From contig JAUQZE010000025.1 in assembly GCA_030587365.1 (NCBI GenBank), positions 1-64,000 of the forward strand: 64,000 bases of DNA. The letters are read 5' to 3'. Below, piece after piece: positions 54,332 to 63,569 of the stretch (positions are counted from its first letter, which is position 1; every line of letters starts with the position of its first letter). This DNA comes from Candidatus Freyarchaeota archaeon (lineage in GTDB: Archaea; Asgardarchaeota; Jordiarchaeia; Jordiarchaeales; Jordiarchaeaceae). The notes under the pieces are model-generated. The model did not search any database. It saw nothing but the letters and a program-made list of their open reading frames with translations, and had not been told where the DNA came from. The position numbers and the translations under genes are program-made.

Positions 54332-55696
54332 ATGCGTAAAAACGCAGAGTACCGTGAGCCTTTTTGGGGGTACTCAAAGGATATTCGGGGTAATAATTTG
54401 CTAAGCAAACACACATCCAAACAAATTATTGGAACCCAAAGCGAGGTTCTAAAGGGAAAGAATATTGTTATGTGTATCACGGGCAGTGTAGCGGCTGTGG
54501 AATGCCCCATAATAGCAAGGGAGCTAATGCGAAACGGAGCAGAAGTTTATGCAGTAATGTCGCCTGCAGCCACCAAACTTATTTCCCCGGATTTAATGGA
54601 GTGGGCAACGGGAAACCCCGTGGTAACCCAATTGACGGGAAAAGTTGAACACATATCCCTCGCAGGAATACACCCTGACACCGCTTCGTTAATTCTTGTT
54701 GCTCCGGCAACTGCAAACACGATCGGCAAAATTGCTCACGGGATAGATGATACGCCTCCCACAACTGTAGTGAGTAGCGCTTTAGGTGCCGAAATCCCTA
54801 TAGTAATCGTTCCGGCTATGCACGAGTCTATGTTCCGCCATCCAATTATACTTGAAAATATTAACAAGTTAAGATCTTTGGGTATAGAATTCATAGGTCC
54901 AAGGTTTGAAGAGGGAAAGGCAAAGATTGCTCACATAGATACAATAGTGGCTTATGTTATAGAGGTTTTAACCAGGCCCAAGGATATGAAAGGCTTAAGA
55001 GTGCTAATCACGGCAGGTCCAACCAGAGAATATATAGACGCTGTTCGGTTCATTAGCAATCCCAGTTCCGGCAAAATGGGAATCTCTCTTGCGATCGCAA
55101 GCATTCAGAGGGGGGCAGAGGTAACTATGGTTTATGGGCCTGGTGCTGTGGAGCCTCCACCACTTGCTAAGGTTATAAATGTAGAGTCAACGCAAGATAT
55201 GCTTGATGCTGTGGTTTCAAATCTGAAGAAAGAGCATTACGACATAATGATTTCCAGTGCAGCAGTCAGCGATTTCACTCCCGATAAGAAGATTGATGCA
55301 AAAACTCCTTCAAGTAAAGAGAATTTTATGGTTAGATTAGTTCCGTTACCCAAGGTGATTAATCGGGTCCGAGAGATTGCTCCAGACATCTTTCTGGTAG
55401 GATTTAAGGCTGAATATAAAATCTCTAAGGAGCAGCTGATAAGCTGTGCATTGAACAAAATTAAGAAAGCGAACCTAGACCTTATAGTTGCTAATGATGT
55501 TTCACAGGAAAATGCAGGATTCGCATCTAATAACAACGAGGTTTACATTATTGACAAAAACGGTGAGGTAACACACATTCCCCTAAGCCCAAAAAGAGTG
55601 ATAGCCTCTAGAATTCTTGACATCGTGGTTAAAAAGTATAATCAAAAGGTTTTGGAGCTTCAAAAAAGCAACCCTAATCTAGGCGGATTAGAATAA
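54332..55696 (+). CDS. coaBC: CoaBC, phosphopantothenoylcysteine synthetase/decarboxylase
   Basis: 454-residue bifunctional enzyme. Residues about 45-225 are the flavoprotein decarboxylase (IVMCITGSVAAVECP, VEHISLAGIHPD, LVAPATANTIGKIAHGIDD, PAMHESMF). Residues about 230-440 are the synthetase (LITAGPTREYIDAVRFISN, PSSGKMG). Makes 4'-phosphopantetheine from phosphopantothenate and cysteine. An N-terminal extension of about 40 residues is polar. It is divergent from the pantoate kinase/ligase operon, completing the set from pantoate to phosphopantetheine. Confidence 0.94.
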   Translation: MRKNAEYREPFWGYSKDIRGNNLLSKHTSKQIIGTQSEVLKGKNIVMCITGSVAAVECPIIARELMRNGAEVYAVMSPAATKLISPDLMEWATGNPVVTQLTGKVEHISLAGIHPDTASLILVAPATANTIGKIAHGIDDTPPTTVVSSALGAEIPIVIVPAMHESMFRHPIILENINKLRSLGIEFIGPRFEEGKAKIAHIDTIVAYVIEVLTRPKDMKGLRVLITAGPTREYIDAVRFISNPSSGKMGISLAIASIQRGAEVTMVYGPGAVEPPPLAKVINVESTQDMLDAVVSNLKKEHYDIMISSAAVSDFTPDKKIDAKTPSSKENFMVRLVPLPKVINRVREIAPDIFLVGFKAEYKISKEQLISCALNKIKKANLDLIVANDVSQENAGFASNNNEVYIIDKNGEVTHIPLSPKRVIASRILDIVVKKYNQKVLELQKSNPNLGGLE

Positions 55697-55713
55697 TTTA
55701 GGGCAATAGCAGT

Positions 55714-55986
55714 TTACTTTTGAGCCGCCATTAAAATCACTTTGGCGAAGTCTTCGGGCTTGATGCCTACCAGTGTTATATTCTTTTTCTTGAAAAATCT
55801 GTAAACCGTATCATTCACCTTTTCGAGAGGTATTCCTAAGAGGCTTTTTTCTAGTTCTTCAATTTCTTCTTCGGGATGCATGTAGAAGTCTCCAGTTATG
55901 CGTATCTCACTTATTTTTTCTTTGGATATTTTTACTTTAGCTTCTACCAGCTTTCCATCTGGAACTTTAAACTCCGCGGTTCCCAC
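55714..55986 (-). CDS. Lipoate-protein ligase C-terminal subunit (LplB-like)
   Basis: 90 residues matching the stand-alone accessory domain of the two-part archaeal lipoate ligase: KVPDGKLVEAKVKISKEK, ITGDFYMHPEEEIEELEKSL and KNITLVGIKPEDFAKVI. The partner LplA catalytic half is not in the window. GTG start follows GGAGG. A 4-base gap separates it from the upstream M23-like gene, and they are probably co-transcribed. Confidence 0.75.
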   Translation of the reverse strand: MGTAEFKVPDGKLVEAKVKISKEKISEIRITGDFYMHPEEEIEELEKSLLGIPLEKVNDTVYRFFKKKNITLVGIKPEDFAKVILMAAQK

Positions 55987-55990
55987 TCTT

Positions 55991-56941
55991 CTATTCCTCC
56001 TTCTTAGAGTTTATAGTTATTAGGATTTCTTCTCCCTCATTAAGATTTAACTTCTCTCTTTTCTTAGATATGAGCTTGATGAGAGGCTTTTTTAAATTGA
56101 TGTATAGTGAGAGACCCCTTAAATCGATCCCATCACAATTTACGGAAAGTGGTTTGAGTTTTATCGCCACAAGGTTTTGCTGCTTCTCGACGATGTCACC
56201 AATGTTAAGGTCGCCTATGAAAACCTTCTGGCCCAAATCAAAGTCGTTTTTTTCCAAGAGAACCCCTCCAAAGCCGTAGTGGGGCAGTCCACAATCAAGA
56301 AGCCCGAGCTCATTATTTATTTTGATTGCGAAACCACAAAACCTTCCCATTTTAATAATAACCCGCTTGCTAGGCTCTACCATTGTGTAGTCTGTTCGGA
56401 CATCGATCACTTTACATTTGAAACTGTTACCCGACTCAGAATATCCCCTCTTTTCTAGAGACAGAAGACGAATGGGATAGGCTCCCTTTGCCCGTATAGC
56501 ATCCGCCGGGTTTCTTATTTCTATGTGAATGTGTGGATCTGTCCAGAAATTAAAAAATCCGCTCCTAATTAGTGTTCCCATGCAGTCCCCTATGTCCAGA
56601 TTCTCTCCAACTTTTACCTTGGGATTAATATGTAGAATTTTGATTAGATATTTTGGGTTCTCTTCACTTTTGAGAATAATTAAATAATCGGTCTCTTCGG
56701 CATCGAAATTTTTACGTATTGGTGCTCTAACTTTCTTAATACAAGTTACCATTCCAGGGGAGGGACAGGGAGCCTCCGCCCCAAACTTTCCCGAACCGAG
56801 GTAAATATCAGCAGCAACTCCGTGGTTGTGTGCATAATAGGGAGAATTAAACAAAGAGATATATTCAAAGCTATCTAATAGATAGAAATAAACACCACAG
56901 CTTTCAGCTATTTTTATTCGCTTGGACAAAGATGACACCAA
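55991..56941 (-). CDS. M23-like (LytM/biotinyl-fold) protein, function unknown
   Basis: 316 residues. The N-terminal half resembles the M23/duplicated hybrid motif fold: HNHGVAADIYLG (His40, Asp45, spaced one residue wider than the usual HxxxD), PSPGMVTCIKKVRAP, YLIKILHINPKVKVGENLDI and PHIHIEIR (the HxH pair). The C-terminal half is beta-rich. Peptidoglycan is absent in archaea, so a peptidase role is doubtful; a carrier-like or degenerate fold may interact with its LplB-like neighbour. No signal peptide is evident. TTG or GTG start. Confidence 0.5.
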   Translation of the reverse strand: MVSSLSKRIKIAESCGVYFYLLDSFEYISLFNSPYYAHNHGVAADIYLGSGKFGAEAPCPSPGMVTCIKKVRAPIRKNFDAEETDYLIILKSEENPKYLIKILHINPKVKVGENLDIGDCMGTLIRSGFFNFWTDPHIHIEIRNPADAIRAKGAYPIRLLSLEKRGYSESGNSFKCKVIDVRTDYTMVEPSKRVIIKMGRFCGFAIKINNELGLLDCGLPHYGFGGVLLEKNDFDLGQKVFIGDLNIGDIVEKQQNLVAIKLKPLSVNCDGIDLRGLSLYINLKKPLIKLISKKREKLNLNEGEEILITINSKKEE

Positions 56942-57130
56942 TTAGAAATGTTATTAAGGCGCAATATTCTCCATTGTACTAAATTATACTTCCTATTAAT
57001 TTATTACCCTACCAAGAATTTAGACAGGCTTAAAACAGAATAGAATGGAAAATCGCTTTTAACAAAATTTTTGTCTACGATAAAGGCAAATCCAAAAAAA
57101 TATTTCCCTATGATTCAGGTGAGATAGAAA

Positions 57131-58120
57131 ATGCCCAAACTAAAATTCGTTATTCCAAAAGGATCCTTACAGGAGGATACCCAAAAACTTCTACAACAAG
57201 CTGGATATAGTATCAAAGCGGCTGAGCGTTCTTACCGCCCTTGGATCAATGATCCGGAGATTAACCTTAAACTGCTTAGGCCACAGGAGATACCAACCCT
57301 AATTCAGGAGGGGGCACATGAATTGGGGATAGCGGGAATGGACTGGGTTGATGAAACCGGCGCTGATGTACAGTTACTCTCAGAATTAGACTACGGTAAG
57401 GTCAGTATAGTACTAGCAGTACCAAATTCTTGGGAAAAAGTGAAGTCCCTATCGGATCTCATAAGGGATTTCAATAGAGACGGGAAAACTATTCGAATTA
57501 CAACAGAGTACATAAACATAACCTCTAGGCACTTAATGCAAAATGATGAGTATCAGAAATGCTATGGAAATAAAACTCCTGAGGTTATAACACCCTGGTA
57601 TCGTTACGGGGAAAATCCGAATGTTAAGATTATGCTCTCTTTTGGCGCCACAGAGGCGAAACCGCCAGAAGATGCCGACGCCATAGTTGATAACACTGAA
57701 ACAGGAACCACCATAAAAAGCAACGAACTAAAGATAATTGAAGTTCTCTCACAATCACAGGCAGTGCTTATAGCAAATAAGAAAGCCCTAAAGGAAAGAT
57801 GGAAAGAGGAAAAAATTCGCGATGTGATGACCCTTCTAGTAGGCGCGGTTGAGGCTAGGAAAAAGTTACACATCTTCATGAACGTTAAAGAAGAAAATAT
57901 CGAACAACTTTTAGAGCAACTACCCGCCCTCAAACGCCCAACCATCTCACCACTAGCAGGAGCCGAAGGATGGTTCGCATTAAACACTGTGATAGCAAAA
58001 GAAGATCTACTGAAACTTATCCCAGTTTTACGAAAATTAGCTCAAGGAATAGTTGTCTATGAGCCAAAAGGGGTTCTACCACTGGAAGAAATAAGGAACA
58101 AAAAGTTTAGAGAATCCTAA
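57131..58120 (+). CDS. hisG: ATP phosphoribosyltransferase, long form
   Basis: 329 residues, the long form with a C-terminal regulatory domain (normal about 280-300). LKFVIPKGSLQEDTQKLLQQ begins the catalytic part, then GIAGMDWVDETGADVQLL, TTEYINITSRHLM and the signature AIVDNTETGTTIKSNEL. It catalyses the first step of histidine synthesis from ATP and PRPP, normally feedback-inhibited by histidine through the C-terminal domain. GGTGAGA precedes ATG 57131. No other his gene is adjacent. Confidence 0.92.
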   Translation: MPKLKFVIPKGSLQEDTQKLLQQAGYSIKAAERSYRPWINDPEINLKLLRPQEIPTLIQEGAHELGIAGMDWVDETGADVQLLSELDYGKVSIVLAVPNSWEKVKSLSDLIRDFNRDGKTIRITTEYINITSRHLMQNDEYQKCYGNKTPEVITPWYRYGENPNVKIMLSFGATEAKPPEDADAIVDNTETGTTIKSNELKIIEVLSQSQAVLIANKKALKERWKEEKIRDVMTLLVGAVEARKKLHIFMNVKEENIEQLLEQLPALKRPTISPLAGAEGWFALNTVIAKEDLLKLIPVLRKLAQGIVVYEPKGVLPLEEIRNKKFRES

Positions 58121-58326
58121 GAAATACCCCTCTTAACGAAAAGACAAAAGAGGCATATTGCTGAAAGTATTTATTTCGAATACATCCAAAATAAATCCTG
58201 TATACCTTATTTGAGCACCAAAAATTCCTCGGGTAGACGCTCCTAGGTTTAGTCTGTAGTATTAACCGTCATAATTGACATAAGAGGTATAATAGTTATT
58301 TTACCACAATTATGGACTGGTGGAGT

Positions 58327-59259
58327 TTATCTTTTGTTTTCTAGTTCTCGTATTTGTTTTTCTATTTCTTCTTTCTCTCTAATTTTTTCTTCTATTCTTT
58401 TTTCTTCTTCTAGTGATCCAAAGCCTGCTTGAATCGTGGTTTTAAGATCGTTTATTTCTCTTTCAAGTTTTAATTTTCTCGTTTCCAAGTTTGTTAATCG
58501 AACATATGAGGGAGTTCTTTCCTTTTCTGGAAGCTTGATCTTTCTTCCTGTTGCTTGCTCAATCATATCAAGTCCGAGTTCTTTTAGTATTTTCTCGTCC
58601 TCCTTACTTACGAAACTATCGAGTTCCGACTCCGGCTTCTTAACTCCTTCTTCAACGGCCAAACTCTCCGCCTCGCTAATCTCCGTGGGTTCTCTTGTTA
58701 TAGGCTTTTCCTCAATTCTCTCGGGCATTTCTATCTCATCAAGTTTAGTTAAGATTGTCGGTGTTTTGATAATTATTTGTTCCTCTGTTGGTTCAACAGT
58801 TTCAGGAATAGCTTTAGGTGGAGTGGGTTCTGCAGCAAATGGTTTTTCTTCTGCTATTTTTTTCAAGGGTTCAAGGGGTATTCTTGTTTCGGGTTTAACG
58901 ATTTCTGGTGCTATGGTTTTTAAGAGATCTACTATAGCTTCTACAACATTCCCCATTTGTGTTCGAAGAGATTTAACCTCACTTATAAATTGGTTTTTAA
59001 GGCTAGAAACATCTTCTCTGATTGCTACAATTTTGGTATCTATCTCCCCCATTTTTTCCAAAACATTCTCTGTTCCAACCACGGATTCAATCTCTGGTTT
59101 ACTTTTCAGTCGGTTTTCTATTTCATCTATTTTAGCAAATTTGGATTCCAGCTGTCCCATCCTTTCAAGAATCACATTTAATTCCGGAGTTTTTTCAACC
59201 TCGCTTAACAATTCATCAATTTCATTCCTCAACTTGCTTAAACGCTCTCTAGTTTTCAT
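58327..59259 (-). CDS. Coiled-coil protein of unknown function
   Basis: About 310 residues. Residues about 1-130 are heptad-patterned coiled coil (RERLSKLRNEIDELLSEVEK, QLESKFAKIDEIENRLKSK). A proline/glutamate/threonine-rich linker (about 140-220) follows, then a further coiled coil near the end (LTNLETRKLKLEREINDLK). No enzyme motif or membrane segment. The ATG at 59259 is 9 bases from AGGAG; a TTG two codons earlier is possible. Divergent from another coiled-coil gene. No family recognised. Confidence 0.55.
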   Translation of the reverse strand: MKTRERLSKLRNEIDELLSEVEKTPELNVILERMGQLESKFAKIDEIENRLKSKPEIESVVGTENVLEKMGEIDTKIVAIREDVSSLKNQFISEVKSLRTQMGNVVEAIVDLLKTIAPEIVKPETRIPLEPLKKIAEEKPFAAEPTPPKAIPETVEPTEEQIIIKTPTILTKLDEIEMPERIEEKPITREPTEISEAESLAVEEGVKKPESELDSFVSKEDEKILKELGLDMIEQATGRKIKLPEKERTPSYVRLTNLETRKLKLEREINDLKTTIQAGFGSLEEEKRIEEKIREKEEIEKQIRELENKR

Positions 59260-59446
59260 TTGCAATTACTCCTTGCAGATGGCTTGTGAATATATATTAT
59301 TTTAGTTCTTTTTATAAATATTCTTTGTACTATTTGCAATTAAATAATTAAAAATTGCGATTATCACATTCTTTTTGTAGAAAAATTAAAAAGATTTGAA
59401 ATATATTTATAAATCTATAGGAAAGTTAGAGGTTTGGAGTTTGATA
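59260..59446. promoter_or_regulatory. Divergent control region with repeated TTTGCAATTA
   Basis: TTTGCAATTA occurs at 59260-59269 and at 59333-59342. A TATA-like TATTTATAAAT lies at 59405-59415, about 35 bases before the + strand start, and another TATAAATA near 59312-59319 may serve the minus-strand gene. The shared decamer could be an operator for both coiled-coil genes. Confidence 0.4.
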
Positions 59447-60334
59447 TTGAAAACCACTGACGGTAAAAGCCTAGAAGTAGGCAACGATAAATCCGGTCTC
59501 AACGCACAAAACCATAAATACAGTAATTTTGATTCGGAGCAGCTAAAGTTAATAAACGAGTTCTCTCCTATGAGGGAGAGTATTATAAAGTCGGTGGTAA
59601 ACAGATTCCCAATGAAGGGCTTAGACACAATAATAAAGCAAGCTTTTGATGAGGCGGTGGCTAGAAACCTGAGAGAAATTAAGAAATACTTTTTAAACAC
59701 ACTTTACGACAAGCCTCAAAAACCCCAAACAGAGGAAAGACCCCACAAACAATTAAAAAACGATAAAGCATCAGAGGAGAGATCCAACGAACTTTATGAA
59801 CCAGACTTGAAAAGATCCGTGGACAATTTAACAATATCAAAAAGCTCAAATAGAGCTGATAGTTCTCCAATAGAATCTACGAAAAGTAGAAACTCTAATT
59901 TAATAGTTGAAGACTACCAAAAAAAGGTTGAGCAACTAATCCTAGAGATAAAGATTCGTGATAAAAAGTTAAAGGAGAACGAGGAGCAGATCGGAACTCT
60001 TAAAGACCGATTAGAAATTCTGGAGCAACAAAACATGCCTGCCTTTCTGGAGAATTGGAAGTTAGAAAATGAATGTGAAGGGGGAGATGTTGAGCAGCTA
60101 CAGAACCAGATTAGGCGTTGGGAGATACTGTGGCAAAAAATGAGAACATTTTTTAAAGGGGATCCTAAATTTAAAACATTATTTATACTGCAACGCCTAG
60201 GAAGTATCAGCATTAAAAATTTATCCAAGGCTTTAAATCTCGACTCAAACCAAATAGAACCAGTTCTACGAGAATTACAGGAGTCAAGTTTCATCGTATT
60301 AGACGGAGACACGCTTAGAATAAATACCGATTAG
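59447..60334 (+). CDS. Coiled-coil protein with C-terminal winged helix, unknown
   Basis: About 295 residues from the TTG at 59447, seven bases after GGAG. An upstream TTG at 59396 would overlap the TATA-like box. Regions: a helical N-terminal part (about 25-80), a polar linker, a long coiled coil (about 150-235, EDYQKKVEQLILEIKIRDKK), and a C-terminal segment, KFKTLFILQRLGSISIKN with LSKALNLDSNQIEPVLRELQ, that fits a winged-helix DNA-binding domain. Possibly a regulator or chromosome-associated protein. It may regulate itself and its divergent neighbour (inference). Confidence 0.5.
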   Translation: MKTTDGKSLEVGNDKSGLNAQNHKYSNFDSEQLKLINEFSPMRESIIKSVVNRFPMKGLDTIIKQAFDEAVARNLREIKKYFLNTLYDKPQKPQTEERPHKQLKNDKASEERSNELYEPDLKRSVDNLTISKSSNRADSSPIESTKSRNSNLIVEDYQKKVEQLILEIKIRDKKLKENEEQIGTLKDRLEILEQQNMPAFLENWKLENECEGGDVEQLQNQIRRWEILWQKMRTFFKGDPKFKTLFILQRLGSISIKNLSKALNLDSNQIEPVLRELQESSFIVLDGDTLRINTD

Positions 60335-60433
60335 TGAAAACAATATTACAGTATTCGAATTATCTCAATACATTTTATAATACGATAAGAAAGATTTAGC
60401 ACTTTCAAATATCCTTAATCGTTAATCTGTTTT

Positions 60434-61198
60434 TCAATAAGATGTTCTCAAGTTCAAGTTAAAAAAAGAAACCGCGTTTTCAAACAATTCCTGTTCCACC
60501 TTATTCTCGTTATATCCCTTAATGTTAGCAATTTTTTGCACAATAACCGAGCAATCCTTTGGTTCGCCTCTTATTTTGTTATACTCTACAGGTCCGTCAG
60601 ATTCGCTCAGCAGATGATTTAAACTAACCTTTTCAGCCACATATTGTACCTTTTTAGAATAAGCAATCGCGGGTGTGATTGAAAAATAATAACCCTTTTG
60701 TATACCTATGTCAATCAAATCTCCGGGGCCCGTATACCAGTGAATTAGCACGTTCTTAAGCTTGTACTCATCGAGGATTTTAAAAATTAGTCTTTCAGCC
60801 CCTTTTGTGTGGAGAATCACGGGAAGATTCAGCTCTTTGGAGATTCTAAGCATTTCTCTAAAAATTTTTTCCTGCTGAGGGTAAAGCTCTTTACTCTTCA
60901 CAAAATAGTGATCCAAACCAATCTCCCCAATAGCCACCAGATTCTTAGAGCTACTCCTTATTAACTCTATAGCCTTTTTCAAGTCTGTCTCAGTGGATTT
61001 GCCGCTAGCCTCGGGGTGTAAACCTAAGCTTGGGAAAATAAAGCCGGAGTAGCTATTTGAGATTTCCATAACCGTTTCCATGGATTTAACGTCCATTGAC
61101 ACAGCTACGATTGCAACCACGCCAATTTGCTTTGCACGTGTAACGGTATCTCTCAAATCTGGATAAAGGTCAACATGGCAATGAACATCAACAAGCAA
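60434..61198 (-). CDS. TatD-family metal-dependent hydrolase
   Basis: 254 residues, amidohydrolase fold. DVHCHVDLYPDL supplies His6 and His8, GEIGLDHYF the metal Glu, LPVILHTKGAE and HWYTGPGD later histidines, SESDGPVEYN the Asp. TatD-like enzymes are 3'-5' DNases or amidohydrolases. Length normal. TTG start. Alone in its transcription unit. Confidence 0.88.
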   Translation of the reverse strand: MLVDVHCHVDLYPDLRDTVTRAKQIGVVAIVAVSMDVKSMETVMEISNSYSGFIFPSLGLHPEASGKSTETDLKKAIELIRSSSKNLVAIGEIGLDHYFVKSKELYPQQEKIFREMLRISKELNLPVILHTKGAERLIFKILDEYKLKNVLIHWYTGPGDLIDIGIQKGYYFSITPAIAYSKKVQYVAEKVSLNHLLSESDGPVEYNKIRGEPKDCSVIVQKIANIKGYNENKVEQELFENAVSFFNLNLRTSY

Positions 61199-61537
61199 AA
61201 GACCGCCACCATATGTTTTAAGATATACCGATTCCTTAGTAAAAATTTACCCCTGCTAAAATTTTCATCTAAGATAAGTTTATGGAAGTCTCTTCATATC
61301 TCCTATTTCCAATTTTGAAATAAAGGTTTATAGTTTTAATAGATCAAAAAGGAGAATCGACAAGCCGGCGAGACCGCCCCTATCATAATCTATGAAGCAC
61401 AAAGCATATTCTCATGTTCCGAAGGCATAATCGCTTCGTATTCTATTAATTAATATGCCCAAATCAACACAAATAATAAGGCTGAAAGGATAATTTTTAA
61501 TCAGAGTTGTTATACTGAAAGCAGAGTGGTGATAGTT
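61199..61537. other. Divergent spacer without recognised features
   Basis: AT-rich spacer between tatD-like and zinc-ribbon genes. GAAGC near 61393 and GCTTC near 61430 could form a weak stem. No tRNA, repeat or gene recognised. Confidence 0.4.
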
Positions 61538-62371
61538 TTGCCTACCATTTGTCCGCGATGTGGTCAAAGAACAGAGGATTGGTTTGTTTACTGTAAGTAT
61601 TGCGGCTTGCCGTTAAAGCAGGAATTAGAGAAACCAAAAAAACCAGTAACAATAAGAGTAGAAGTAGAAGAGCCTGAAAAACCAATTGTCACTAGAAAAG
61701 TGAAAGAAACCCCGAAAACCGAGAAAAAGGAAGCAAAATTAGAAGTAGAGAAACCGGTTGAGGTTGAAAAAATTCCTGATGATGTTAAAAGAAACCTTAT
61801 AGGAAGAGGCAAAACGTACCTCATTGAGAATCGCTTGAGGAAACTGAACAGGGATTACGAAACTCTAAAAACACGTCAACTCGTAGGAGAAATTACAGAG
61901 GAGGAGCTAGAGAAGAGATCAGAACCACTATGGCAGGAAATAAACGACATCAAAAAAACCCTAGGGGAAATGGGCGCCACAGAACAACTAGAGGTCGAAG
62001 TACTATTAGCTGAAAAAGAGACGCAAGTTGAAAGGAAAAAGAAACTAGAAGAGCTACTAATCAAGGGGGAGATAAGAGAAACAATCTATCAAAAACTGGT
62101 CTCAGAGTATGACGCAAAACTAAAACAAGCTGAGAAAAAGTTGAAAGAGGGCGTCCATCAGATGGAGAAATGGCTTGTCTCACTCAAGGCAGAAAAGCAA
62201 GAGTTATTAGACCAACAAGAAATGCTGATGGCCAAAATGAAAATAGGCGACTTACCAGTAAAAGAATACGAAACCCAAAAGAAAGAACTGGAAACCAAAA
62301 TAAAGGACAATGAGCTCGCCTGTCAATTCCTAGAAGGAGTAATAGAAAGATTCAGAGTCACAGAAGATTAA
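61538..62371 (+). CDS. Zinc-ribbon and coiled-coil protein
   Basis: About 277 residues. The N-terminal zinc ribbon, CPRCGQRTEDWFVYCKYCG, is followed by a Lys/Glu/Pro-rich linker with repeated KPV/EKP elements and a long coiled coil (about 90-270). An in-frame GTG lies 12 bases upstream, but GGTGAT is better placed for the TTG at 61538. No enzymatic site. The same linker style occurs in the 58327 coiled-coil gene, so these may be a set of structural adaptors. Function unknown. Confidence 0.6.
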   Translation: MPTICPRCGQRTEDWFVYCKYCGLPLKQELEKPKKPVTIRVEVEEPEKPIVTRKVKETPKTEKKEAKLEVEKPVEVEKIPDDVKRNLIGRGKTYLIENRLRKLNRDYETLKTRQLVGEITEEELEKRSEPLWQEINDIKKTLGEMGATEQLEVEVLLAEKETQVERKKKLEELLIKGEIRETIYQKLVSEYDAKLKQAEKKLKEGVHQMEKWLVSLKAEKQELLDQQEMLMAKMKIGDLPVKEYETQKKELETKIKDNELACQFLEGVIERFRVTED

Positions 62372-62569
62372 TTAAAAAACCTCTATTTTTAATTATAAAA
62401 TAATTTATCCCATACAAAAAACTAAATCCGACTCATTTTTAACTATTTTTCAAAAAAGCCTGATTCGGGGCTTTTCTACCTTTTATTCTTTAAAAAATGA
62501 AAAGTCTTATTTTGGAGACTTTTTAATTACTTGTATGGTGGTTTTATTTTTATTTTCTGGGTGATGTGT

Positions 62570-63151
62570 TTGGGGAGAGCTATTATCGTTTCGGGTTGTC
62601 CGGGTACTGGGAAAACAACTCTTAGCGTTGGCTTGGCTGGTGTTTTGGGGGTGGAGGTTATAAGTTTGGGTGAGTTGGTGGAAAGAGAAGGGCTTTATAG
62701 TTACGTTGATACTGATCGAGATACTAAGGTAGCTGATTTAGATGAGTTGGTTCCAAGGGTTGTAGAGCTTATAGGGAAGGCTAGCGGATTTGTTATTGTA
62801 GAGGGGCATTATGCGGATATTGTTCCTTCTAAATTTGTTGAGGTTGTGATTGTTTTGAGGGCGCATCCTGAGGTGTTGCGTAAGAGGTTGGAGGCTAAAG
62901 GCTGGAATGAGCGGAAGGTTAGGGAGAATATTCAAGCGGAGATTCTTGGTTCTTGTACTTTCAACGCCTTGGAAGCTTATGGAAGTAAACGGGTTTATGA
63001 GATTGATACGTCCAATCTTTCAGAGGAGGAAATGGTTTCCTTGGCGCGAAGAATAATCGATAAAAAGCCGAAGGATTATAGGTCGGGTAGAATTGATTGG
63101 CTTTCCTTACTTGATGCTGATAATCAGTTGGAAAAGTATTTTTCCTCTTGA
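62570..63151 (+). CDS. AK6/Fap7-like adenylate kinase
   Basis: About 193 residues. P-loop IIVSGCPGTGKTTLSVGLA at the start, then ISLGELVEREGLY, FVIVEGHYADIVP as the Walker B-like strand, and VLRAHPEVLRKRLEAKGW carrying the lid arginines. AK6/Fap7 kinases recycle AMP and assist small-subunit rRNA maturation. The frame opens upstream at 62531 but GGGTGAT best fits the TTG at 62570 (ATG at 62564 is an alternative). Strong G/T-rich beginning. Confidence 0.82.
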   Translation: MGRAIIVSGCPGTGKTTLSVGLAGVLGVEVISLGELVEREGLYSYVDTDRDTKVADLDELVPRVVELIGKASGFVIVEGHYADIVPSKFVEVVIVLRAHPEVLRKRLEAKGWNERKVRENIQAEILGSCTFNALEAYGSKRVYEIDTSNLSEEEMVSLARRIIDKKPKDYRSGRIDWLSLLDADNQLEKYFSS

Positions 63152-63167
63152 AGAAAAGATTTTTAGG

Positions 63168-63569
63168 TTACCTTTTTTTCAATTTTTCCATCAGTTTTTG
63201 AACGGATATTTCGTAGAGCCCATCTCTAGCCGAAAGGATTAGCGGCTTTCCGCTTATTAAACCATCCACATCGATCTCGAATACCCCAATCCCTTCTGCT
63301 CTGACAGTTTCCAATCCCTTCCCCTTAGAATGTTCAAAGTTGTTCTCAGTTATTACGCCGGAGATTACAGGAAGATAGGGTTCACCGAATTCTCTTTGTG
63401 CTTCTTCTTTTTCGTCTGTCTTTTTAATTTCTTTATGCATTTTTTTGAGTTTAAAGGTGGTTGATCCGCAGTTAGAGCAACGGAATGTTCCTTGTTCGGG
63501 AGATAGTTGTGTTCCACACTTTAGACAGTAATGAATAAATGCGGTTTTTGGTTTTTCTTCTAGATTCAA
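63168..63569 (-). CDS. Zinc-ribbon protein partnered with DUF2073
   Basis: 133 residues. N-terminal zinc ribbon CLKCGTQLSPEQGTFRCSNCGS (near 15-37). A basic linker is followed by a beta-rich C-terminal domain (PVISGVITENNF, GIGVFEIDVDGLI, DGLYEISVQKLME). A homologous zinc-ribbon gene is usually found beside DUF2073 and an Era-like GTPase in archaea (recalled). Its start overlaps the upstream gene's end by four bases. Function unknown, presumably with that GTPase. Confidence 0.7.
   Translation of the reverse strand: MNLEEKPKTAFIHYCLKCGTQLSPEQGTFRCSNCGSTTFKLKKMHKEIKKTDEKEEAQREFGEPYLPVISGVITENNFEHSKGKGLETVRAEGIGVFEIDVDGLISGKPLILSARDGLYEISVQKLMEKLKKR

Noticed and set aside
58436..59305. Long plus-strand frame (289 codons) opposite the coiled-coil gene
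   Set aside because: Ser/Leu/Phe-rich antisense of a Glu/Lys-rich coiled coil, typical of an artefact. The minus-strand gene has a ribosome site and protein-like periodicity.
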